From Bacteroides timonensis (GTDB lineage: Bacteria; Bacteroidota; Bacteroidia; Bacteroidales; Bacteroidaceae), in the NCBI RefSeq assembly GCF_000513195.1, contig NZ_CBVI010000077.1:22396-86395 (forward strand): a stretch of 64,000 nt of DNA, given 5' to 3'. Below are positions 56,247-64,000 of the stretch, piece after piece. Made by a program: the position numbers and the translations under genes. The notes beneath the pieces are model-generated. The model was given only the letters and a program-made list of their open reading frames with translations. It searched no databases and was not told the origin of the DNA. Each line of letters opens with the position of its first letter. Positions within the stretch are counted from its first letter, which is position 1.

Positions 56247-56341
56247 GCTTCGAGTTACGAGTTACGAGCTACAAATTATGAGTTACGAGTTACGAGTGCC
56301 TTTCGGAATATAGCGCGGCCACTCGTAGCTTGCAACTCACG
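56247..56341. repeat. TATAGCGCAGC-core-type palindrome, 7-bp-word arms
   Basis: The left arm is a run of CGAGTTA-type 7-bp words; the right arm (ACTCGTAGCTTGCAACTC) is complementary. The core reads TATAGCGCGGC (one change) at 56309-56319. GAGTGCCTTTCGG before the core is shared with the copy at 17974, linking these two. Confidence 0.8.
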
Positions 56342-56392
56342 GTTTTACACTTTATTAAGATATGGCTCTTTTCATTAACGGTTATTCACTAT

Positions 56393-56489
56393 TGGACAAA
56401 CGACTTGTCCAGGGTGGACAAACGACTTGTCCAAGGGTAGACTAACGATTTGTCCAGGGGTAGACTAAGGTTTAGTCTGGGGTAGACTT
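56393..56489. repeat. tandem 22-23-bp dyad units with mixed-arm intermediate
   Basis: Units start at 56393, 56415, 56438, 56461 and 56483. Units 1-2 have TGGACAA/TTGTCCA arms around ACGAC. Unit 4 has TAGACTA/TAGTCT arms. Unit 3 combines the left arm of unit 4 with the right arm of units 1-2. The last units extend into the coding end of the GH3 fusion gene (stop at 56465-56467), so its final residues are repeat-encoded. Confidence 0.93.
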
Positions 56490-59479
56490 TTATAAATCAC
56501 CTCCTGTATATCCGTGCGAATATTCATTTCACCCAGTTTCGTGTTCCACACATTGGGACACAGGCGGTTACTGAGGAAGACGTACACCGTCCCGTGTTCA
56601 GGATCCACCCAGGCGCAAGTCCCCGTGAAACCGGTATGCCCATAAACGGCAGCGGTAGCGGAGGCGGCACAAGGACTGTTCTTCAAATCCTTCAGATCAG
56701 GTTTGTCGAAGCCCAGTCCCCGGCGGCTGATATCGGAAGTTTCCGTAGTGAACAGGCGGCAGGTCGCTTCGCTCAGATAGCGTTTACCGTTCCATTCGCC
56801 ACCGTTCAATAGCATCTGGTAGATTTTAGCCACTTCGGAGGCGGTGGAGAAGAGACCGGCATTGCCGGATATGCCACCCATGCAGGCGGCAGCCTCATCA
56901 TGCACATAGCCACACAAGTCCTGACGACGCAGGAAGTCGTTTGCAGCCGTAGGCATTATCTCTTCTTTGGAGTATTCCCGCAAAGGCAGGTACATGGTAC
57001 GCTGCAAGCCCATAGGCGCGTAAAGCTCCTTAGTCAGATAGAGGTCCATCGGCAACTTGACAATTGACTCTACCACCTGTTGCAGCAGGATAAAGCCGAG
57101 ATCACTGTACACATACCGCCTACCGTCCATTTCGCAACGGGCGATCTTTTGCAGGATGGTATTCTTAAAGCTCTTATTCAACCACATCTTATCAGCTACA
57201 TGCAAGTTGTAAACCGATGATTCCTTCTCCGACACCAGTCCTTTCTTGAACTTGAAGTCCGAACAATAATAGCTATGCTCGCTTACCCGAGTGCGATGCC
57301 ATTCATCCACCCAACTTTGGGCATACGGTCCATGCACGGAGTTCGGGTCGATAGCCTCCAGATAGAAACGAATATAAGGCGGCAGTCCGGACTCGTGAAG
57401 AAGCAAGTCCTTAATCGTAATATTCTTCTTATTCGTACTTCGCAGGAAAGGTAAGTATTGGGAAACCTTATCCGTCAGTTTCAACTTACCGCCATCATAA
57501 AGTTTCATCACGGCAAGCAGCGTTGCAGTAGTCTTTGTCAGGGAAGCCAGGTCGAACAGATCCGTAGGACGTACAGCAGTGGTATCCTTATCGGAATGTA
57601 TACCGAAGCATTTATCATACACCGTCTGACCGTCTTTCAGCACCAGCACCTGGCAACCGGGAAAAGCTCCGGCAGCCAATCCCGACCGAACGATAGCATC
57701 AATGCGGTGTAACTCATTGGACTTCATCCCCAAATCCTCGGGAATAATGCTTCCCGGCTTCATCCCCGGAGTGACCACACTTCCCTCACCGGCCTGATAA
57801 AGACTTCCGATACTCATGGAAAGTTTGCCTTGGGCAGGCACTTTGGCAAAGATGACACCTGCCACATACTGTTGGATATCCGCTTCGGAAGAATGTCCCA
57901 GCACTACGGCACTGGCTTGGTTCAAAGCAGGCTCTAACGGTTGCATTCCACGATAAGACGTAAAGAAAGCATATACCAGCGGCACGGACAAGTCCAATCC
58001 CGCCAGGAAATCGGCATAAGCAACCACATCAGCATCTTTTCCCGATACGCTGACCACTATACGCCGATAGTCCACCAATTTACGCGCCAGTTCACGGCGG
58101 CCATCTTCCGACGTTTCTCTTGTCAAACGAAAACACTCCATAGGAACTGGAGATAATTTCTTCATCTCATCCACAAAAACACTGTCTTTGCCTTCGCCTA
58201 TACTCAGAAGAGCAATAGGAGCACCACCGACGGGCGTCAAAGGCAATATCCCGAAATGATTGCCAAGTACCGTAACGGCGGCCTGGCGCAACCTGGTTAC
58301 CAGCGCCTTCGCTTCATCCGTATGGATACGATAGCTCATTCCGCTAACTTGCAACTGCGGGCGCGGCTGGCGCAAGCCTAACAAATATTTATAAGTAAGT
58401 ATCTTACGACATTTCGCTTCCACTTCTTTCTCAGAGAGAACGCCCTCTTTCACAGCACTCAGCACTTCCTGCACAGCGTTTGCGGTGTTGTACTGCACCA
58501 GTACCATATCATTTCCGGCAAGTAAGGCTTTTGTGGTAAGCTGGGGCACAGACGAAACACCTTTCATATCCAGCGCATCTGTAAACACCAAGCCCTGAAA
58601 GCCCATTTCATCTTTCAGTAATCCCGTTACTACATTTCTGGAAAGTGAAGATGCCGTTTTGGCGTCCGGTTCCAAAGCCGGCACCTGCAAATGACCTACC
58701 ATCACACCGCCCAATCCGGCACGCACCATTTCGCGGAACGGATACAGCTCGACGCTATCCAACCGTTCACGATTATAGTAGAGCACCGGCAGTCCCTTAT
58801 GCGAGTCCACGTCCGTATCTCCATGACCGGGAAAGTGTTTGCTTACGGACAGCACGCCACCACTTTCCAATCCAAGACTGTAAGCCAGCACCTTTTCGGC
58901 TACTTTCTTCGGATCTTCACCGAACGAACGAACATGAATCACCGGATTCAAAGGATTGGTATTCACATCCGCATCAGGTGCAAAATTGACGTGCACACCC
59001 AATTCACGAAATTCCCGTGCCACCTCACGTCCGTATTCATAAATCAACTGATTATCTTCAATGCAGCCCAGAGCAGCATTCTTGGGGAAATAAGGGGTAC
59101 CTTCCAAACGCATGGAAAGTCCCCACTCACCGTCAAAAGTGATCATAACGGGAACTTTGGAGTTCTTCTGCGCAATATTCGTCAGTATTGCCTGTTCCTC
59201 CGGCGTGCCTTCGGCAAAGAGCAGACCTCCGATCTTATACTTCTTCACAAGATCACGTATCTGCTTCTTTTTCTGCTTATCCGCCTTGGCCGGGAAGGTG
59301 GTGACAATCAACTGTCCCACTCTCTCTTGCAGGTTCAGACCGGAAAATACGGAATCTACCCACTGCTTGCAACGGGCATCTGCCGCTGAAGGTAGAAAAG
59401 GGGCTTCCGCCTGGGCATGAAGCAAGGATGTGCCACCCCATAAAAGGATAGCTAACAACAAAAGAATTATTCTTTTCAT
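56465..59479 (-). CDS. GH3 (NagZ-type) fused to a serine-beta-lactamase-like hydrolase, second copy
   Basis: A 1004-residue paralogue of the downstream protein, with a plain signal peptide (to about LLHAQA) and no lipobox. Barrel motif KHFPGHGDTDVDSH at 214-227, nucleophile Asp301 (FTDALDMKG), beta-lactamase-like Ser646-x-x-Lys649 (ASLTK), YSD in place of YSN, HTG near the end. One copy soluble and one lipidated suggests the same chemistry in two envelope sites. The last residues come from a 22-bp repeat array. Confidence 0.92.
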   Translation of the reverse strand: MKRIILLLLAILLWGGTSLLHAQAEAPFLPSAADARCKQWVDSVFSGLNLQERVGQLIVTTFPAKADKQKKKQIRDLVKKYKIGGLLFAEGTPEEQAILTNIAQKNSKVPVMITFDGEWGLSMRLEGTPYFPKNAALGCIEDNQLIYEYGREVAREFRELGVHVNFAPDADVNTNPLNPVIHVRSFGEDPKKVAEKVLAYSLGLESGGVLSVSKHFPGHGDTDVDSHKGLPVLYYNRERLDSVELYPFREMVRAGLGGVMVGHLQVPALEPDAKTASSLSRNVVTGLLKDEMGFQGLVFTDALDMKGVSSVPQLTTKALLAGNDMVLVQYNTANAVQEVLSAVKEGVLSEKEVEAKCRKILTYKYLLGLRQPRPQLQVSGMSYRIHTDEAKALVTRLRQAAVTVLGNHFGILPLTPVGGAPIALLSIGEGKDSVFVDEMKKLSPVPMECFRLTRETSEDGRRELARKLVDYRRIVVSVSGKDADVVAYADFLAGLDLSVPLVYAFFTSYRGMQPLEPALNQASAVVLGHSSEADIQQYVAGVIFAKVPAQGKLSMSIGSLYQAGEGSVVTPGMKPGSIIPEDLGMKSNELHRIDAIVRSGLAAGAFPGCQVLVLKDGQTVYDKCFGIHSDKDTTAVRPTDLFDLASLTKTTATLLAVMKLYDGGKLKLTDKVSQYLPFLRSTNKKNITIKDLLLHESGLPPYIRFYLEAIDPNSVHGPYAQSWVDEWHRTRVSEHSYYCSDFKFKKGLVSEKESSVYNLHVADKMWLNKSFKNTILQKIARCEMDGRRYVYSDLGFILLQQVVESIVKLPMDLYLTKELYAPMGLQRTMYLPLREYSKEEIMPTAANDFLRRQDLCGYVHDEAAACMGGISGNAGLFSTASEVAKIYQMLLNGGEWNGKRYLSEATCRLFTTETSDISRRGLGFDKPDLKDLKNSPCAASATAAVYGHTGFTGTCAWVDPEHGTVYVFLSNRLCPNVWNTKLGEMNIRTDIQEVIYKSLPQTKP

Positions 59480-59533
59480 TTCTTTGTAGTTCGTTGGCGG
59501 TATTCATTCATTTCTTGATAGGATATGAACAAA

Positions 59534-59634
59534 GAGTGATAAGGCGGTAAGGTGATAAGGTGATAGCGGGATAACGCTCTGTGATATATAGCGCAGCCAC
59601 TTTATCACCCTATCACCCTACCACCTTATCACTC
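59534..59634. repeat. TATAGCGCAGC-core palindrome, 8-bp-word arms
   Basis: A close relative of the copy at 50001, same orientation; core at 59587-59597. Its right arm provides the stop codon (TGA, 59629-59631 on the minus strand) of the 5'-nucleotidase gene. Confidence 0.9.
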
Positions 59635-60534
59635 TTCTTCTGTAAGTGTCAGTTTCAACATTCCCACATAAATTCCACTTCTTCCTGTGTGCATCACAGG
59701 TACATTCTTACCGTCTTTATTCAAATAAATAGCAGGCTCTTTCATGAAAGTATGGGTATGCCCGCCCAATATGGCATCAATATTATTTGTTTTCTGCGCC
59801 AGTTCTTCGTCGCAAGGAGCACCTTTAAGCTGATAACCCAGATGCGACAAGCAAATAACGACATCGCAACCTTCCTGGTTCTTCAGCAGATCTGTCGTCT
59901 TCTGTGCCGCTTCTATCGGATCATTATAAACCACACCTTCACATTTATCTGCCTGCACCAATCCTTCCATCCTCGGAGCAAGACCGAAGACACCGATCTT
60001 CAATCCGTTGCGGCTGAAAGTAGTATAAGGTTTCACCAGTCCTTCCAGTACCGTACCTGTTACATCATAGTTGGCACATACCACCGGGAAGTTTGCCATA
60101 CGGAACAGACGTGCCATATTCTCCAGACCGAAATCAAACTCATGATTACCAATCGTCATGGCATCGTAGCCCATAAGGTTCATCATCTTGACTTCTACTT
60201 CCCCCTGGAACAGATTATAGTAAGGAGTTCCCTGGGAGATATCTCCACAGTCAAATAACAACAGATCAGGGTTCACCTTGCGTGCCTCTTTAATAAAGGT
60301 AGCCCGGCGCACGGTTCCGCCCATACCGGCATAGCGGTCAGCAGCATTTACAGCAATAGGCTCAATACGGCTATGTGTATCACTTGTTTGCAGAATCACC
60401 AATTGTTTGGTTTTCTGTGCAGAGTCAGGAGCCAGCAGACAAAGAGGTTCCTCGGAGATTTTCCGGGTAGGTTGTTGTGCTGATGCCGGAAGAAGGCAGC
60501 AGACTGCCAACATTAAAAGAATATATCGTTTCAT
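59629..60534 (-). CDS. 5'-nucleotidase N-terminal (metallophosphatase) domain protein
   Basis: 301 residues with signal peptide (to about PASAQ). The calcineurin-like metal motifs are present: SDTH (Asp52, His54), FDCGDISQG (Asp95, Asp98), GNHEFD (130-134) and GGHTHT. This is only the N-terminal half of a UshA-type 5'-nucleotidase; the C-terminal substrate domain is made by the gene just upstream (60580-61353). A complete enzyme would hydrolyse nucleotides or UDP-sugars in the periplasm. Confidence 0.92.
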   Translation of the reverse strand: MKRYILLMLAVCCLLPASAQQPTRKISEEPLCLLAPDSAQKTKQLVILQTSDTHSRIEPIAVNAADRYAGMGGTVRRATFIKEARKVNPDLLLFDCGDISQGTPYYNLFQGEVEVKMMNLMGYDAMTIGNHEFDFGLENMARLFRMANFPVVCANYDVTGTVLEGLVKPYTTFSRNGLKIGVFGLAPRMEGLVQADKCEGVVYNDPIEAAQKTTDLLKNQEGCDVVICLSHLGYQLKGAPCDEELAQKTNNIDAILGGHTHTFMKEPAIYLNKDGKNVPVMHTGRSGIYVGMLKLTLTEEE

Positions 60535-60579
60535 GATTTCTGATTTATGAATTATGATTTATTTTCTCGATGAGCAGGA

Positions 60580-61353
60580 TTACTCATCTTTCACAGTTAC
60601 TCTACCTTCCAGACGCGAAGTGATCTTCTTTCCGGCAGCAGTTTGACGTTCCACATAGTCCATGAACAGGCCGCGCAAAGTGGCTCCGTCCGGACATTCC
60701 CGTTTCTCAGCCTGGGGCAAGGCAGTCATCCCGTCGTTTCCGTCAGCCAGATAGTCGATTGTAGCAATTGTATAAAGTTGATCGTCTTCTATCGGACGCC
60801 CGCCAACCGTACCCTGCAACAGTTTCCCGTCTTTTGTAATCAGAAGTTGTACTCCACTGACACCTTCGCCATGACGCACGGCGATATTATTAAACAGTTC
60901 TTTCAGATTGACTCCCTTCATAGTCAATATACAAAGAGAATTTTCGAAAGGTAATATCTCATAGATGTTTTCGGTAGTGATAGGGCCTTCTGTCAGTACA
61001 TTACGCAAACCACCCATATTTATCAGCCCCATGTCGGCAGGCTCACCCAGCACTTGTGCGGCAGCATTGCGCAGTACATCCGCTACCAGATTGGAAAGCA
61101 AGCTCTCCGGAGCTCCTTTATCCATACTCATTTCCGCAGTACCCACCACACGATACATGATACTGTCAACTTTTGCCTTATAAGGAGCAAGCAGTGCCAC
61201 CGCTTCAGCATCCGGGTTCACATCCCAAGTAGAGTCAATCGCCACCATGGTTCCCTCTGACTTCGTCACCTTATATGCAGAAGTACAAGAACTTAGCAGG
61301 AATGCAGCTGCCAAAAGTACACCGGGAATGAATTTCAAAGTTATTCTTTTCAT
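60580..61353 (-). CDS. 5'-nucleotidase C-terminal domain protein, lipoprotein
   Basis: 257 residues, lipobox LSSC (Cys23). It matches the 5_nucleotid_C domain: ESLLSNLVADVLRNAAAQ, ADMGLINMGGLRN, YEILPFENSLCILTMKG, YTIATIDYLADGNDGM. It comes first, 45 bp before the metallophosphatase half, the reverse of the domain order in UshA. The lipidated half could hold the catalytic half at the membrane. Confidence 0.92.
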   Translation of the reverse strand: MKRITLKFIPGVLLAAAFLLSSCTSAYKVTKSEGTMVAIDSTWDVNPDAEAVALLAPYKAKVDSIMYRVVGTAEMSMDKGAPESLLSNLVADVLRNAAAQVLGEPADMGLINMGGLRNVLTEGPITTENIYEILPFENSLCILTMKGVNLKELFNNIAVRHGEGVSGVQLLITKDGKLLQGTVGGRPIEDDQLYTIATIDYLADGNDGMTALPQAEKRECPDGATLRGLFMDYVERQTAAGKKITSRLEGRVTVKDE

Positions 61354-61557
61354 TTTGTTCGGGTTTTTAAATTGCTACAAATATAACGAATTGTCTTTCT
61401 TATCCCGTCCTGACGGAAAGAAAAAAGATGAACTTTTTCGTTTTCAGGCATATTTTTAAGTTTCGGGATGATAGTGCTGCTACTCATAACCAAAAGGAAG
61501 GCATAAAGCGTAGTATCGGCTTTTAACTCCTCTCGGAGCGGTTTTGAATCAAATGGG

Positions 61558-61665
61558 TACGCGGACGACACGGATAAGGCGGACGAACGCGGACTTTAAT
61601 TTATTAATAGTATAGCGCAGCCTTTTAAATCCGCGTTCGTCCGCCTTATCCGCGTCGTCCGCGTA
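61558..61665. repeat. TATAGCGCAGC-core palindrome with 36-bp arms of 9-bp words
   Basis: The arms 61558-61593 and 61630-61665 are complementary over 36 bp with one mismatch. They are made of 9-bp words (GCGGACGAC, ACGGATAAG, GCGGACGAA). Core TATAGCGCAGC at 61611-61621. It lies in the 508-bp divergent gap 61354-61861; the rest holds the dyad and -7 box listed next and otherwise nothing I can name. Confidence 0.93.
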
Positions 61666-61739
61666 TCTATTGATTCATGTCTTTTCAGTTATGAGCCCAA
61701 TTCAACTCCTGATGATTCACATAAATAATAAACCGCCGA

Positions 61740-61768
61740 AACTTACGTTATTAAAATATACGTAAGTT
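61740..61768. promoter_or_regulatory. perfect 9-bp dyad upstream of the acetyltransferase gene
   Basis: AACTTACGT (61740-61748) faces ACGTAAGTT (61760-61768) with an 11-bp AT spacer, about 52 bp upstream of the -7 box at 61820. A candidate operator. Confidence 0.45.
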
Positions 61769-61819
61769 ACGCACACAGCCTTTCAAGCTGACACAGATGC
61801 AAAACTTTAAAAATATACC

Positions 61820-61827
61820 TATATTTG
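61820..61827 (+). promoter_or_regulatory. candidate -7 box for the acetyltransferase/aminotransferase pair
   Basis: TATATTTG matches TAnnTTTG, 35 bp before the start at 61862. No clear -33 TTTG. Confidence 0.4.
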
Positions 61828-61861
61828 AATTTCGAAAGTAATATAAAAGACAGGCAGATAC

Positions 61862-62827
61862 ATGGAAATAAGTGTGGCAACCGACCAGGAATGGCATATA
61901 ATCCGCTACTCGGCAGGAGATAAAGAGCGCTGGGACCGCTTCGTGCGCCGCTCTAAAAACGGTACGTTCCTCTTGCTGCGTGACTATATGGATTATCATG
62001 CCGACCGTTTCCAGGATTGTTCCCTGCTAATCTTCTGCAACCGAAAGTTAACAGCCCTGCTTCCCGGCAATCTTTCCGGCAGTTGTTTCCATTCCCATCA
62101 AGGACTGACGTATGGCGGAATGCTCCTTTCCCCTTCCATCACCCTGCAACAAGTAGAAAGTGTATTTCATGCCGCACTCGATTATCTGCATAAGGAATGC
62201 AGTGTGCAGTCGATAGTCTATCGTGCTATCCCACATATCTATCACTGCTATCCTGCAGAAGAAGACCTTTATGTCCTCACCCGGCTGGGTGCAACCCTTG
62301 TGGCACGGAGCATCTCATCCGTCATTCCACTGGACGACCGCCTGCCTTTCCGTACTCTCCGCCGTCGCCAACTGAAAAAAGCCCTGGCATCCTCACTGAC
62401 GATTACAGAAGACGAAGACTTTGCTTCTTTCTGGCCGATACTGGAAGAAAACCTGCACGAACGATACGGTGTCTCTCCCGTACATTCGCTGGAGGAGATT
62501 GCCCGTCTGCACAGCAATTTCCCCCGCCAGATTTCCCTTTTCCGTGTATGCGATGGAGCCGAAACGTTGGGTGGATGCATTGTGTATGAAACTGACGAGG
62601 TAGCCCACGTGCAATACATCGCAGCTTCCCCACGCGGAAAGAAATGCGGTGCGCTCGACCTGCTTTTCCACCAATTAATATACGACCGTTATGCGCAGAA
62701 GCGATACTTCGACTTTGGCATATCTACCGAACACGGCGGACAAATATTGAACGAGGGATTACTTTTCCAAAAAGAAGGTTTCGGTGCACGGGCAATTATG
62801 TATGACGTTTACGAATTACGCTTATGA
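61862..62827 (+). CDS. GNAT/FemAB-like acyltransferase
   Basis: A 321-residue protein with two GNAT-like halves; the second (about 170-310) carries SLFRVCDGAETLGGCIVYETD and HVQYIAASPRGKKCGALDLLFHQLI, the acetyl-CoA-site region. It overlaps the sugar aminotransferase by ATGA, so the two are translationally coupled. A likely job is acylating the amino sugar made by the next enzyme, for a capsule or O-antigen. Confidence 0.78.
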   Translation: MEISVATDQEWHIIRYSAGDKERWDRFVRRSKNGTFLLLRDYMDYHADRFQDCSLLIFCNRKLTALLPGNLSGSCFHSHQGLTYGGMLLSPSITLQQVESVFHAALDYLHKECSVQSIVYRAIPHIYHCYPAEEDLYVLTRLGATLVARSISSVIPLDDRLPFRTLRRRQLKKALASSLTITEDEDFASFWPILEENLHERYGVSPVHSLEEIARLHSNFPRQISLFRVCDGAETLGGCIVYETDEVAHVQYIAASPRGKKCGALDLLFHQLIYDRYAQKRYFDFGISTEHGGQILNEGLLFQKEGFGARAIMYDVYELRL

Positions 62828-63966
62828 TAAAGTATTTAGATCTGCAAAAGATCAACGCCTCCTTCGAACCCGAACTTTCGGATGCTCTGTTGCATGTTTC
62901 ACATTCCGGATGGTATCTGCACGGTGAAGCTACAGCCCGTTTTGAGGAGGAGTTCGCTGCTTATTGCGGCACTTCTTATTGTGTTGGCACTGGAAATGGT
63001 CTGGATGCTCTTACTTTGATATTTCTGGCTTACCGGGAACTGGGAGTGATGAATGCAGGAGATGAAGTTATTGTTCCCGCCAATACATACATTGCCACCC
63101 TGCTTTCCATTCTTCGTGCCGGTCTGAAACCAATGCTTTGTGAACCTTCTTTCGAAACATGCAATATAGATGCCGCCTATGCCGAGACACTGATTACTCC
63201 CCGCACGCGTGCCATACTGCCCGTCCACTTGTATGGGCGTTTAGCTGACATGAAAGAGATATGCAAGTTAGCCAACCAACACGGACTGAAAGTCATAGAA
63301 GACGCCGCACAAGCACATGGAGCTATCTGGAACAAAAGTTTACCGGGGAAAGAGAATCGTCCTCTGCGTGCCGGTAATCTGGGAGATGCCGCTGCTTTCA
63401 GTTTTTATCCTGCCAAAAATTTAGGGGCATTAGGGGATGGCGGTGCTATAACCACTCACGATGCAAGGCTTGCCGCTGCAGTGCGTTCCATTGCCAATTA
63501 TGGCTCCACGGAGAAATATGTCCATCGGTATCAAGGTATAAACAGCCGTCTGGACGAGTTGCAGGCGGCAGTCCTTTCCGTGAAGCTTCCTCGTTTGGAT
63601 CAGGATAATATCCGTAGAAGGGAAATAGCGCAATTATATAAAGAAGGGATCGACTGGCAGCATCTGGAATTACAGAGTACTGTCCATACGGATGATATCA
63701 ATGATGCCAATGCTTTTCATATCTTCCCCGTCTTTTCTCCCCGCAGGGATGAATGGCAACGTTATCTCAACAGTCGCGGCATTTGTACTCAAATTCATTA
63801 CCCCATCCCTCCCCATCGCCAGGAGGCGTTGAAAAAAGAATATGGAATGCAACAACTCCCCATTACGGAACGCATCCATAATGAGGAGCTAAGCCTCCCT
63901 ATATCTCCATTACTGACGAATGAAGATATAGAGCGGATCATTGACTGTGCAAATACCTTTATTTAG
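62824..63966 (+). CDS. DegT/DnrJ/EryC1/StrS-family sugar aminotransferase
   Basis: 380 residues, fold type I PLP enzyme. The PLP lysine is Lys198 in FSFYPAKNLGALGDGGA; Asp160 in IEDAAQAHGA holds the pyridine nitrogen; the end PLTNEDIERIIDCANTFI is usual. These enzymes aminate keto-sugars bound to nucleotides (for example 3- or 4-keto-6-deoxyhexoses). Which position is aminated cannot be told. The following genes lie outside the window. Confidence 0.93.
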   Translation: MIKYLDLQKINASFEPELSDALLHVSHSGWYLHGEATARFEEEFAAYCGTSYCVGTGNGLDALTLIFLAYRELGVMNAGDEVIVPANTYIATLLSILRAGLKPMLCEPSFETCNIDAAYAETLITPRTRAILPVHLYGRLADMKEICKLANQHGLKVIEDAAQAHGAIWNKSLPGKENRPLRAGNLGDAAAFSFYPAKNLGALGDGGAITTHDARLAAAVRSIANYGSTEKYVHRYQGINSRLDELQAAVLSVKLPRLDQDNIRRREIAQLYKEGIDWQHLELQSTVHTDDINDANAFHIFPVFSPRRDEWQRYLNSRGICTQIHYPIPPHRQEALKKEYGMQQLPITERIHNEELSLPISPLLTNEDIERIIDCANTFI

Positions 63967-64000
63967 TAACGCTTTAAAAATAAGTTGGTACAAAAATGAT

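Noticed and set aside
61740..61768. Invertible promoter repeat before the glycan locus
   Set aside because: Only one closely spaced dyad is seen; invertible capsule promoters need two repeats flanking the promoter.

Overview
The window looks like a Bacteroides chromosome, probably a gut glycan degrader. Evidence: SusC/SusD pairs, many lipoprotein signal peptides on glycan-active enzymes, GH97, GH127-type and GH43 enzymes beside a SusC gene, TAnnTTTG-type promoter boxes, and weak or absent Shine-Dalgarno sites. The species cannot be fixed from the sequence alone.

Layout. (1) 1-14250: edge of a polysaccharide utilisation locus with the start of a SusC gene and a GH127-type enzyme on the minus strand, then GH97, GH43, a second GH127-type enzyme and a DPP4-like peptidase on the plus strand. 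A broken Fic gene lies between the two sets. L-arabinofuranose- and alpha-galactose/glucose-containing glycans are the likely substrates. (2) 14295-25090: a Kdp potassium-uptake region on the minus strand. It holds kdpF, kdpA, kdpB, kdpC, a tiny upstream membrane ORF, an outer-membrane barrel gene, a KdpD input half and a separate histidine kinase. A sigma-54-type response regulator lies upstream, and a -24/-12-like site stands in front of the operon. An MNT/HEPN pair sits between regulator and operon. (3) 25371-26708: a divergent aspartokinase. (4) 26909-49977: a complete-looking beta-mannan locus. It has surface capture (SusC, SusD, two binding lipoproteins), cutting (two GH26, GH5_7, GH5_2), deacetylation (CE7, SGNH), a GH3, and the intracellular route of epimerase, mannosylglucose phosphorylase and symporter, with an AraC-type regulator. 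(5) 50301-61353: aldo-keto reductase, a DUF4136 lipoprotein with a barrel protein, two tandem GH3/serine-hydrolase fusions, and a 5'-nucleotidase split over two genes. (6) 61862-63966: acetyltransferase plus sugar aminotransferase, the likely start of a surface-glycan locus.

The least ordinary content is between the genes. Four intercistronic gaps hold tandem arrays of about 22-bp units. Each unit is a small dyad, each array has its own sequence, and arm changes tend to be matched in both halves (16935-17066, 30443-30508, 51350-51457, 56393-56489). A second class is a roughly 100-bp palindrome with a shared core TATAGCGCAGC. Its arms are built of 7-, 8- or 9-bp tandem words, so copies share the loop but not always the arms (six copies with the core, one without). 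Several copies supply or touch the stop codons of their neighbours.
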